Source: a bacterium (lineage in GTDB: Bacteria; Sumerlaeota; Sumerlaeia; MVZB01). Taken from it: a DNA stretch of 38,410 nucleotides. The DNA is taken from contig JAJFUE010000116.1 in the NCBI GenBank assembly GCA_021372575.1, positions 1-38,410 on the forward strand, given 5' to 3'. The position numbers and the translations under genes are program-made. Below, piece after piece: positions 31,898-38,410 of this stretch (the stretch's first letter is position 1; every line of letters starts with the position of its first letter). The notes beneath the pieces are model-generated. The model made no database searches. It saw only the letters and a program-made list of their open reading frames with translations, and was not told the origin of the DNA.

Positions 31898-34500
31898 CGC
31901 CGCGCGGTCGCCTCCTGTTCCAGGATCTCGGCGGCCGGGGCGTCGGCCGGCATGAGATTCACATGCGGCAGTCCCGCGCCGTCCGCGAGGCGAAGCCCGA
32001 GCACGTTGGCCGCGCCGTAAACGACGCCTTCGGCGAGCGTCGGATTGACCAGCACCTGGCTTGGCTGCTCCGAGCCGCCTTCGAGCAGCACCCAGTCGTT
32101 GTTCTTGAGCCCAAGACGCGCGGCGTCCGCGGTGCTGAGCTCAACGCGCGGCCGCGGCCGCAGCGCGTCAAACTGGCTCGACCGCGAACCCAAATGATCC
32201 GGCCCCTGCGAATGCTGAATCCACCACAGCGTCAGTAGGTCGCTCCGGCCCGAAGTGGCATTGCTGTTTGCAGCAATCGCCAGCTCCGGCCGCTCGCTCG
32301 AATGCAATTTGAAATCAGGCCGCTTGATCACGCCGAAATAATTGTGCGTGCCCTGCGGCGCCTCGGGGCCGGGCTGCTTGAGCGTGATCGAATCGAGCGT
32401 GACATCCGGCCGGCCCCACGCGCGCGCAAGATCTGCAAAGATTTCATGCGCGCGCTTCGAGCGGCGAGTGTCGCCGAGCTTAAGCCCGAGCAGTTCAATG
32501 ATGCGCCATTCTTCCTGCGCGTTGCCCGGCACGCGGCAACCCTTGCTCATGCGCTGAAGCGTGCCGTCGATGTCGGTCATCGAGCCGTCGCATTCCATGA
32601 ACATCGAGCCGGGGAAGACGATCGCCGCGCGTTCGGTGATCCACGACGGGAACACGTCGATCGCGATCACCATCGGCGTCGCCGCGATCGCCTTTTCGAT
32701 CAACTCGCGCCGCGGGTGATGAACGAGTTCATCGCACCTGTGCAGCACGAGCACCTTGAACTTGCCTTGCGCGGCCATTTCGAGCAGCCCCGGCGCGGCC
32801 GGGCTCGGATCGGCCGGGATCGCGCTTCCGTAAATTTCGTCGGCCTTGACGCGCAGTTCGGGATCGATCATTCGCCCCGTCGGAACGCGGTCGCTTTGTG
32901 CGCCCGCAACGAACCCGCCCTTGGCATTGCGCGCGGCCGTGACCGGCAGGAAGTGCCATCCCACGCCCAGCGCGCGCAAAATCCGCAACGCCGCCGGAAC
33001 CAGCTCTGGCGCAATCGCCCCGCCCGCCGAATCAAGCCCGAGCACGAGCAACCCATGCTCGGCCGTCACGAACTTGAACAGCTTCTCCATCCCCTGCGGC
33101 GCGTTCGCCGGGTCCTTGCCTTTTTCGAGCGCCTCGGCCAGCGCGATCAGCGTCGCCGCGATTTTCTCCGGCTGCTCGAGCCACGCCGTCTCGGCGAGGT
33201 CGCCCAGCCACGGGTTCACGCGCGAATCGATGAGGCCCAGCCGCGTGCGCTTGAGCCGCGCGCCTTCGCGTAGCCGTAGCGAAATGTCCGGCGCGGATTC
33301 GTAAAGATCTCCCGCCGCCACGATCAGCATCGCCTGGTAGGCTTTCTTGTCGAGCAGATCGAAATCGCCGTCGCTCGCCGAAAGCGCGACGCCTGCCGCC
33401 TGCGCAGCCGACTCGCTCACGAATCGCCCGCGCCAGTCGATGTACGGCGTGTGGCAAACCGCGCGCGCAAGCCTCCCCAGCAAATAAAATTCCTCGTTCG
33501 TCGAGCGCTCGCCGGCGATGAAGCACGCCTCGCCGGGCTTGCAGGCCTTGAGCGCCTCGGCCGCGCGATCAAGAGCCGGTTCCCACTCGCTCTTCACGAG
33601 CTTGCCGTCTTTCCCGCGCGCAAGCGGCTCGAGCAGCCTGTCCTCGTTATCCGTGTAAAGCGACCCGAACCGCACTTCGTTGCTGATGAACCGCGTCGTG
33701 TCCTCGTCGATCGTGTAGAGACCATGACGCCGCCGCGCGGGCGGCGTCACGCGCAAGAGCCTGCCGCCGCGCGTCCACGCCGTGACAATTCCATTCGCGT
33801 GCCGCGGCGTGGTCAGTGTCTGGCGCAGTTCCCACGGCCGCGCCTCGAAGCGGAACGGCTTGCTCGTGAGGCATCCGACCGGGCACAGGTCGATCACGTT
33901 CCCCGAGAACGGATTGGAGACCGGACCGTTGCCGAACGTGCCGATGTAATTGCGGCTGCCGTGGCCGAACACGCCCATGACGTGGTCATTGCCGACCTCG
34001 TCGCAGAACCGCACGCAACGCGTGCACATGATGCAGCGGTTGCGCTCGATGTCGATCAGCGGATCGAATTGCGGCTTGACGAACCGCCGCCGCGCATCGA
34101 CCGTCCGCGCCGTTCCCCAGCCGTATTCCATCGAGTAGCGTTGAAGCATGCACTCGCCGCCGCGGTCGCAGATCGGGCAGTCGAGCGGATGATTCATCAG
34201 CAAAAATTCCATCATCCCCTTGCGACAGTCGTCGATCAGTTCCGAATCGGTGCGGATTTTCAATCCATCCGTCACGACCATGTTGCACGAGATCTCCGGC
34301 TTCGGCCGGCCTTCGATCTCAACCAAACAAAGCCTGCAATTGCCCGCCACGGAAAGCGCCGGCTGATAGCAATAATGCGGCACGTAATGCCCGACATCGA
34401 GCAGCGCCTGGAGCAAATTCTTCCCCTTCGGCAGCATGAGCCCGCGTCCGTTGACGGTGACCGTTACCAAGACAGATGGATCTGGAATTTTCATGGTCAT
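31894..34500 (-). CDS. nuoG: NADH-quinone oxidoreductase subunit G
   Basis: NuoG is the large iron-sulfur subunit of the NADH-input module. The product (868 residues from the ATG at 34500) starts with a 2Fe-2S ferredoxin domain (HYCYQPALSVAGNCRLC, then ISC). The histidine-ligated 4Fe-4S segment (HPLDCPICDRGGEC), a 4Fe-4S motif (CIMCTRCVRFC with LCPVGCLTS) and a long molybdopterin-oxidoreductase-like domain without evident cofactor site follow. The frame extends to a TTG at 34536; ATGs at 34500 and 34494 are more likely, though neither has a strong ribosome binding site. nuoF and nuoG, normally adjacent, are here separated by a transposase element. The stop overlaps nuoH. Confidence 0.95.
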   Translation of the reverse strand: MTMKIPDPSVLVTVTVNGRGLMLPKGKNLLQALLDVGHYVPHYCYQPALSVAGNCRLCLVEIEGRPKPEISCNMVVTDGLKIRTDSELIDDCRKGMMEFLLMNHPLDCPICDRGGECMLQRYSMEYGWGTARTVDARRRFVKPQFDPLIDIERNRCIMCTRCVRFCDEVGNDHVMGVFGHGSRNYIGTFGNGPVSNPFSGNVIDLCPVGCLTSKPFRFEARPWELRQTLTTPRHANGIVTAWTRGGRLLRVTPPARRRHGLYTIDEDTTRFISNEVRFGSLYTDNEDRLLEPLARGKDGKLVKSEWEPALDRAAEALKACKPGEACFIAGERSTNEEFYLLGRLARAVCHTPYIDWRGRFVSESAAQAAGVALSASDGDFDLLDKKAYQAMLIVAAGDLYESAPDISLRLREGARLKRTRLGLIDSRVNPWLGDLAETAWLEQPEKIAATLIALAEALEKGKDPANAPQGMEKLFKFVTAEHGLLVLGLDSAGGAIAPELVPAALRILRALGVGWHFLPVTAARNAKGGFVAGAQSDRVPTGRMIDPELRVKADEIYGSAIPADPSPAAPGLLEMAAQGKFKVLVLHRCDELVHHPRRELIEKAIAATPMVIAIDVFPSWITERAAIVFPGSMFMECDGSMTDIDGTLQRMSKGCRVPGNAQEEWRIIELLGLKLGDTRRSKRAHEIFADLARAWGRPDVTLDSITLKQPGPEAPQGTHNYFGVIKRPDFKLHSSERPELAIAANSNATSGRSDLLTLWWIQHSQGPDHLGSRSSQFDALRPRPRVELSTADAARLGLKNNDWVLLEGGSEQPSQVLVNPTLAEGVVYGAANVLGLRLADGAGLPHVNLMPADAPAAEILEQEATARR

Positions 34501-34574
34501 GCCGGTGAAATGCCCTGATTTTCCATGCTTGCTCAACCAAACGCTTGCTGGTTCTCATTCAAAATTACTGATGT

Positions 34575-34659
34575 CCCAGTCCCGCAGGGACGATCGCTTT
34601 CAGCCCGCCATGACAATGGCGGGTAACGTCGCGATTTGCATCCCGAGTCCCGGAGGGAC
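34575..34659. repeat. REP palindromes on the 3' side of the second transposase
   Basis: Three hairpins in series: GTCCC-GCA-GGGAC (34579-34591), CCCGCCAT-GACA-ATGGCGGG (34604-34623) and GTCCC-GGA-GGGAC (34647-34659). The block 34575-34623 is a near-perfect inverted copy of 35187-35236. Confidence 0.9.
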
Positions 34660-34671
34660 GGCTGATTCTGT

Positions 34672-35127
34672 TTACCCGAAAACGTAATCCTCCTGATATT
34701 CGATCATGTGCCTCTTCAAGAACGCCTTATATTCTTCCTCGAACGTCCTCTTGCGATGATGCTCAATCTGATTACGAATGTATTTTGTCGTTGCCTCGAT
34801 CTGTGAAAACCCGTTCGTGAAAACTCCGTATCCTTCCTGCCAGGCGAATTTATATCGTGACCTAAATTCCTCGTTCACCCATTTTGACGATCCCGCTTTA
34901 ATCAATTGAATCCCCTTCGCGGGCGCCATCGAAGGCGGAATCATCATGAAAATGTGGCAATGATTTTCGGTCCCTCCCGCTATCAGCGATTTCATCCCGT
35001 TTTCTCTGGCGATCCCGCCCATGTAGTCCCACAGGCGCCCCATCCAGTCCGGCAGAATCAGTTTCGTTCGGTTTCGAGTCGAGAAAACGAAATGATACAG
35101 ACAACTGCCGTAGGTGTGACCGCCCAT
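34672..35127 (-). CDS. REP-associated tyrosine transposase (RAYT), second type
   Basis: This 151-residue Y1_Tnp protein has the start GSCLYHFVFSTRNRTKL, an HUH motif with cysteine in the middle (H56-C57-H58 in ENHCHIFMMIP), GSSKWVNEEF, and the candidate catalytic tyrosine Y116 in KYIRNQIEHHRKRTFEEEY. It differs strongly from the transposase at 15.3 kb and has its own REP family (GTCCC/GGGAC and CCCGCCAT/ATGGCGGG hairpins) arranged as mirror images on both sides. The element of about 660 bp sits between nuoF and nuoG, in the same orientation as the nuo genes. It looks intact and may be read from the nuo transcript. Confidence 0.92.
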   Translation of the reverse strand: MGGHTYGSCLYHFVFSTRNRTKLILPDWMGRLWDYMGGIARENGMKSLIAGGTENHCHIFMMIPPSMAPAKGIQLIKAGSSKWVNEEFRSRYKFAWQEGYGVFTNGFSQIEATTKYIRNQIEHHRKRTFEEEYKAFLKRHMIEYQEDYVFG

Positions 35128-35148
35128 TGCACTGGTCCTTTCTCATCC

Positions 35149-35236
35149 GTCCCTGCCGGGACTCGGTTTCCTCTCCGTCATCGTTTCCCGCCATTGTCAT
35201 GGCGGGCTGAAAGCGCCCGTCCCTACCGGGACTGGG
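35149..35236. repeat. REP palindromes on the 5' side of the second transposase
   Basis: GTCCCTGCCGGGAC (35149-35162), CCCGCCAT-TGTC-ATGGCGGG (35187-35206) and GTCCCTACCGGGAC (35219-35232) mirror the three hairpins on the other side in order and orientation. Confidence 0.9.
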
Positions 35237-35259
35237 TTGTCATCTCATATCCATAGTGC

Positions 35260-35427
35260 CTACTTGATGTTCTGCTTCACATATCCATAAACCATGAGAG
35301 CGAGCAAGGGACTCATGAACATCACCACGTCTAGGCCAGTTGGCCTGTTCATATAACCGATTGCGTAAACGATACCCTCCAGTGGCATAAATATAAGGAA
35401 AAAGAAAATTGCGTGTTTCACCTTCAC
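35260..35427 (-). CDS. Small membrane protein downstream of nuoF (55 aa)
   Basis: A short frame begins with GTG at 35427, 4 bp after the nuoF stop codon, and ends with TAG at 35260. A second GTG at 35421 is preceded by AAGG. The product has a basic start (VKVKH), a hydrophobic helix (AIFFFLIFMPLEGIVYAIGY), a short loop MNRPTG and a second hydrophobic stretch (VVMFMSPLLALMVYGY), ending with KQNIK. This is a plausible two-helix membrane protein with a positive-inside pattern at both ends. It is more A+T-rich than nuoF. I do not recognise a family. It ends just before the REP block of the transposase element. Confidence 0.55.
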   Translation of the reverse strand: MKVKHAIFFFLIFMPLEGIVYAIGYMNRPTGLDVVMFMSPLLALMVYGYVKQNIK

Positions 35428-35431
35428 AATT

Positions 35432-36742
35432 TTATCCAAATCTCATGTATCCCTTTTCAAACGGGCATCTTCCCTGATCGATATGCGCCTGGAATTCTGC
35501 CCTGAACCTCGGAATGGTTCTTACCAGACTCCCCGTCGCGAACTCGCCGAGCGCGCAGATCGACCGGCTCGTGATATTGCCGCAGATGTCTTCCAATAAT
35601 TCCACGTCGCCGTTCACGCCCTGTCCCGCCTCGAGCCTTTTCAAGATTTTATACATCCAGTTCGTGCCTTCGCGGCACGGCGTGCATTGCCCGCAGCTTT
35701 CGTCCCAATAAAAGTGCATTAAATTTAATGACGCCCAGACAAAGCACACCGTCTCGTCCATCACGATGATACCGGTTGAGCCCAAAAACGTGTTGTATTT
35801 GCGCGGGCTGTCAAAGTCCATCACCACATCGAGTTCGTCCTCGAACAGCATCGGCACCGACGACCCGCCGGGGAACACCGCCTTGAACTTGTTGCCGTCG
35901 CGAATTCCGCCCGCGTAATCATAAATCAGTTCGCGCATCGTGACGCCAAGCGGCAATTCGTAATTGCCCGGCCGGTTCACGTGGCCACTGATCGAATACA
36001 CCGTCATGCCCGGCGATTTTTCGGTGCCGATCCCCTTGAACCACTCGACGCCGCGCCGCATCACCTCGGCCGCGATCGCCAGCGTTTCGATGTTGTTCAC
36101 GACCGTCGGCGACATGTATAAACCCTGGATCGCCGGGAACGGCGGCCGGTTCCTCGGGTATCCGCGCTTGCCCTCGATGGACTCAATCAGCGCGGTCTCC
36201 TCACCGCAGATATATGCTCCGGCGCCGAGGTGGATCGCGACTTCGCAATTGAAGTCGCTACCCAATATTCCTTTGCCGATCAAGCCCGCGGCGCGCGCGT
36301 CGTCGATCGCGCGCTGCATCTGGCGCGTGGCCTCGTAGTATTCTTTTCTGATGTAAACATAGACCGATTCCGAAAGCGTCGCGAACGCCGCGATCAACGC
36401 GCCTTCGATCAGCAGGTGCGGCCGTTGTTCCAGCAACGACCGGTTGCTGAACGTCCCCGGCTCGCTTTCGTCGGCGTTCACGCACACGTAATGCGGCCGC
36501 TCGCGATTGCGCGGAATAAAGCCCCACTTCACGCCGGCCGGGAAACCGGCGCCGCCGCGCCCGCGAATGTTGGCTTCCTTAATCAGATCGAGAACCTTGT
36601 CCGGTCCCATCTCCAGCGCGCGCTTCAGCCCGTCATAGCCCCCCTTGGCGCGATAATCGGCCAGCGACTCAGAACGGCCGGAATACACGGTCCCGGTCAC
36701 GCCGGCAGACAGGATGGGTTCGTAGTTATTCGTAGCAGCCAT
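35432..36742 (-). CDS. nuoF: NADH-quinone oxidoreductase subunit F
   Basis: NuoF holds the NADH-binding site, FMN and the 4Fe-4S cluster N3, where electrons enter complex I. The 436-residue protein has the nucleotide-binding loop RGRGGAGFPAGVKWGF, the FMN region NADESEPGTF, GAGAYICGEETALIESIEG, and the N3 ligands in ESCGQCTPCREG plus the distal cysteine in SICALGEFA. The frame is complete and of normal length. It is followed after 4 bp by a small membrane-protein frame and then the transposase element. A 131-bp repeat-filled gap separates it from nuoE. No clear Shine-Dalgarno sequence precedes the ATG. Confidence 0.97.
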   Translation of the reverse strand: MAATNNYEPILSAGVTGTVYSGRSESLADYRAKGGYDGLKRALEMGPDKVLDLIKEANIRGRGGAGFPAGVKWGFIPRNRERPHYVCVNADESEPGTFSNRSLLEQRPHLLIEGALIAAFATLSESVYVYIRKEYYEATRQMQRAIDDARAAGLIGKGILGSDFNCEVAIHLGAGAYICGEETALIESIEGKRGYPRNRPPFPAIQGLYMSPTVVNNIETLAIAAEVMRRGVEWFKGIGTEKSPGMTVYSISGHVNRPGNYELPLGVTMRELIYDYAGGIRDGNKFKAVFPGGSSVPMLFEDELDVVMDFDSPRKYNTFLGSTGIIVMDETVCFVWASLNLMHFYWDESCGQCTPCREGTNWMYKILKRLEAGQGVNGDVELLEDICGNITSRSICALGEFATGSLVRTIPRFRAEFQAHIDQGRCPFEKGYMRFG

Positions 36743-36747
36743 TATGC

Positions 36748-36870
36748 TAAATCCGAATATTCAAAATCCGAAATCTTCAAATCCGAAACAAATATATGTG
36801 CGCAGCTCATTCGAATTTCGATATTCGAATTTGTTTCGGATTTCGATATTAGAATTTCGGATTTCGATTT
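36748..36870. repeat. AT-rich heptad-like repeats in the nuoE-nuoF gap
   Basis: AAATCCGAA-type units (36749-36787) face TTCGGAT, TTCGATA and TTCGAAT units in the opposite orientation (36811-36869). Most have a seven-base rhythm, and the two halves could pair into a long imperfect hairpin. The block fills nearly all of the 131-bp gap. Confidence 0.75.
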
Positions 36871-36873
36871 CAT

Positions 36874-37425
36874 TTATGCCCTATACCCATTTCTTCCCGT
36901 AAAATACGGCTTGCGTTTGCCCTGCCGGCATTCCTCTAAAATCCGATCGATTTTCTCGCGCGTCAGCTTGGTCTCGAGCTCCTGGTTGACCAGCATCACC
37001 GGCGCCTCGCTGCACGCGCCGAGGCACTCCCGCCGCTGGATCGTGAACAGCCCGTCCTGCGTTGTCTCCGCCCACGTAATCCCGAGTTTTTCGCTCAAGT
37101 AGGCATACAACCCGTCGGCCGCTTTCAACGCGCACGGCAGCGTCGCGCAAATCCCAAGCACGTATTTGCCGACCGGCTCGCGGTGATACATCTGGTAAAA
37201 ACTGACCGACTCGAGCACCTCGGCCGGCGTGCATTCGCAGATCTCGGCCGCCTGTTTCATCATCTCGTCGCTGATCCAGCCGTCTTCTTCTTGAATCAGC
37301 CACAGGATCGGCATCAGCGCCGACTGCCGAATCGGGTATCGCGCAACGATCGCGTCGATATCGGCGCGATGACGCATGTAAAGGTCGTTCGTCGCAAGGG
37401 CGGATGTGGTGTTCAGTTCAGGCAT
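36874..37425 (-). CDS. nuoE: NADH-quinone oxidoreductase subunit E
   Basis: NuoE (24 kDa subunit) is a thioredoxin-fold protein with the 2Fe-2S cluster N1a next to NuoF. The 183-residue protein has an N-terminal helical bundle (RQSALMPILWLIQEEDGWIS), then the four cluster cysteines: ICATLPCALKAADG and RRECLGACSEAPVM. GGA lies about 9 nt before the ATG at 37425. The C-terminus is rich in Lys and Arg. A hexamer repeat lies in the gap to nuoD upstream. Confidence 0.96.
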   Translation of the reverse strand: MPELNTTSALATNDLYMRHRADIDAIVARYPIRQSALMPILWLIQEEDGWISDEMMKQAAEICECTPAEVLESVSFYQMYHREPVGKYVLGICATLPCALKAADGLYAYLSEKLGITWAETTQDGLFTIQRRECLGACSEAPVMLVNQELETKLTREKIDRILEECRQGKRKPYFTGRNGYRA

Positions 37426-37445
37426 TGCTCAATTCCGAGAACAGA

Positions 37446-37481
37446 TCGATTACGATTACGAGCACGAGCACGAGCACGATT
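37446..37481. repeat. Hexamer repeat ACGATT/ACGAGC in the nuoD-nuoE gap
   Basis: TCGATT, ACGATT, ACGAGC, ACGAGC, ACGAGC and ACGATT stand in tandem. This is the reverse complement of the repeat type at 27522-27562 and 29415-29479. Confidence 0.85.
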
Positions 37482-37505
37482 TGTCAATAACGAACGAACG
37501 CTCTC

Positions 37506-38410
37506 CTACCGGTCGATCTCCCCCAGCACGATATCCAGCGACCCGATCACCGCGATCAGGTCGGCCAGCAGCTGGCCGCGGCTCATCGGCCGGATCGACT
37601 GCAGGTTCACCAGCGACGGGCTCCTTATTTTCAGCCGGTACGGCGTGTAGCCGCCCATGCTGACGATATAGAACCCGAGTTCGCCTTTGCTGCCCTCGAT
37701 CGGGACGTAGGCTTCGCCGGGCGGGACGTAAATGCCTTCGCTCGCCAGCAGGAAATGGTGGATCAGGTCTTCCATCGAGCGCTTGATCCGGTTTCGCGGC
37801 GGGTAGCACACCTTCGGGTTGTCGATGTTGACCGGCCCGTTCTTGGGCATTTTGTCGAGGCACTGCCGGATGATCCGGCAGCTCTGGAGCATCTCCACCA
37901 TGCGGCATTCGTAACGCGCGTAGGTGTCGCCGGCCGTGCGCACGGGAACCTCGAAATCGACCTGGTCGTAATTGAGATACGGGTTGACCTTGCGGATGTC
38001 CCAATCGACGCCCGAGGCGCGCAGCGACGGCCCGGTCAGGCAGTAATCGATCGCATCCTCGCGGCTGATCGTGCCGACGTTGCGTGTGCGCATCACGAAG
38101 ATGTCGTTCATCGTCAAGAGGTCGGAGTAGTCCTTGTGCTTGGCCGGGAAATCCTCGACGAACGCGCGGACGCGGTCGAGCCAGCCGGGCGGGCAGTCGC
38201 GCGCCACGCCACCGACGCGCATGTAGCTGACCGTGAACCGCGCGCCGCTGATTTCCTCGAACAGATCATAAAGAACCTCACGCTCGCGGAACGTGTAAAG
38301 GAACACCGTGACCGCGCCAAGCTCCATCGCATGCGTCCCGAGCCACAGCAGGTGGCTCGAAATACGGGCCATTTCGCACAAAATCATGCGCAGCCACTTG
38401 CAGCGCTCCG
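37506..38410 (-). CDS. nuoD: NADH-quinone oxidoreductase subunit D, copy 2 (partial)
   Basis: The visible 301 residues are the C-terminal three quarters of NuoD; the frame is open to the right edge, where it reads ERCKWLRMILCEMARISSHL, so the gene continues beyond the window. Further NuoD hallmarks are FTVSYMRVGGVARDCP, YCLTGPSLRASGVDWDIRK, ESKGELGF-like PIEGSKGELGFYIVS and the C-terminal SLDIVLGEIDR. It differs at many positions from the copy at 614-1762 and is followed by nuoE, as expected for a complete NADH-using complex. nuoA, nuoB and nuoC of this set probably lie further right; this is inferred. Confidence 0.96.
   Translation of the reverse strand, partial: ERCKWLRMILCEMARISSHLLWLGTHAMELGAVTVFLYTFREREVLYDLFEEISGARFTVSYMRVGGVARDCPPGWLDRVRAFVEDFPAKHKDYSDLLTMNDIFVMRTRNVGTISREDAIDYCLTGPSLRASGVDWDIRKVNPYLNYDQVDFEVPVRTAGDTYARYECRMVEMLQSCRIIRQCLDKMPKNGPVNIDNPKVCYPPRNRIKRSMEDLIHHFLLASEGIYVPPGEAYVPIEGSKGELGFYIVSMGGYTPYRLKIRSPSLVNLQSIRPMSRGQLLADLIAVIGSLDIVLGEIDR

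Noticed and set aside
31894-34536. nuoG as a formate dehydrogenase or other molybdopterin enzyme
   Set aside because: The N-terminal ferredoxin and His-ligated cluster motifs and the neighbouring nuo genes fit NuoG; no clear cofactor-binding Cys/SeCys site is visible in the C-terminal domain.

Overview
The window is a roughly 38.4 kb GC-rich fragment of a bacterial chromosome. It carries two separate gene sets for respiratory complex I (NADH:quinone oxidoreductase), with about 20 kb of housekeeping, NAD-metabolism, signalling and mobile DNA between them. The gene content (MreB, an RRM RNA-binding protein, FG-GAP/BACON-type secreted protein, REP-associated tyrosine transposases, many intergenic short tandem repeats) suggests an uncultured Gram-negative bacterium, perhaps from the PVC group or a neighbouring phylum (Planctomycetota, Verrucomicrobiota, Lentisphaerota, Sumerlaeota or Hydrogenedentota). 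The phylum is an inference and is not proven by any marker in the window.

Layout. Positions 1-3387 (minus strand) hold a compact set nuoA-B-C-D-H that runs off the left edge; nuoH directly follows nuoD, with no nuoE/F/G between them. A hypothetical gene (plus strand) and an RRM protein follow. Positions 4892-8736 (minus) hold nicotinate phosphoribosyltransferase, ADP-ribosylglycohydrolase, a Nudix ADP-ribose pyrophosphatase-type hydrolase and nicotinamidase. Together these can turn the products of NAD-consuming ADP-ribosylation back into NAD precursors. MreB and an orphan membrane histidine kinase follow (to 12335). An ABC-2 exporter permease coupled to an unknown A+T-richer gene lies on the plus strand (12525-13918). 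Next come the rRNA dimethyladenosine transferase RsmA/KsgA, a RAYT transposase, a RadC-like JAB domain fused to a DinG helicase, and a Phd/PIN toxin-antitoxin pair with a clear promoter. A membrane-anchored hypothetical protein converges with a secreted protein that has two seven-bladed FG-GAP propellers.

Positions 23541-38410 (minus) hold the second complex I set, read in the order D-E-F-(small membrane ORF)-(RAYT transposase)-G-H-I-J-K-N-L-M, with a low-molecular-weight tyrosine phosphatase gene 10 bp after nuoM. This set has all the NADH-input subunits (E, F, G) and the membrane subunits H-N apart from A. nuoA-C, if present, lie beyond the right edge. Unlike the compact first set, many of its intercistronic gaps hold short tandem repeats with 6- or 7-bp units or, between F and G, a RAYT element flanked by mirror-image REP palindromes.

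The most notable features are the repeat and transposase ecology (at least four REP-like families, two with a resident RAYT, plus several unrelated heptamer and hexamer repeats), the complex I duplication, the NAD/ADP-ribose recycling cassette, the JAB-DinG fusion, and a 55-codon membrane-protein ORF next to nuoF. No tRNA, rRNA or CRISPR array was recognised.
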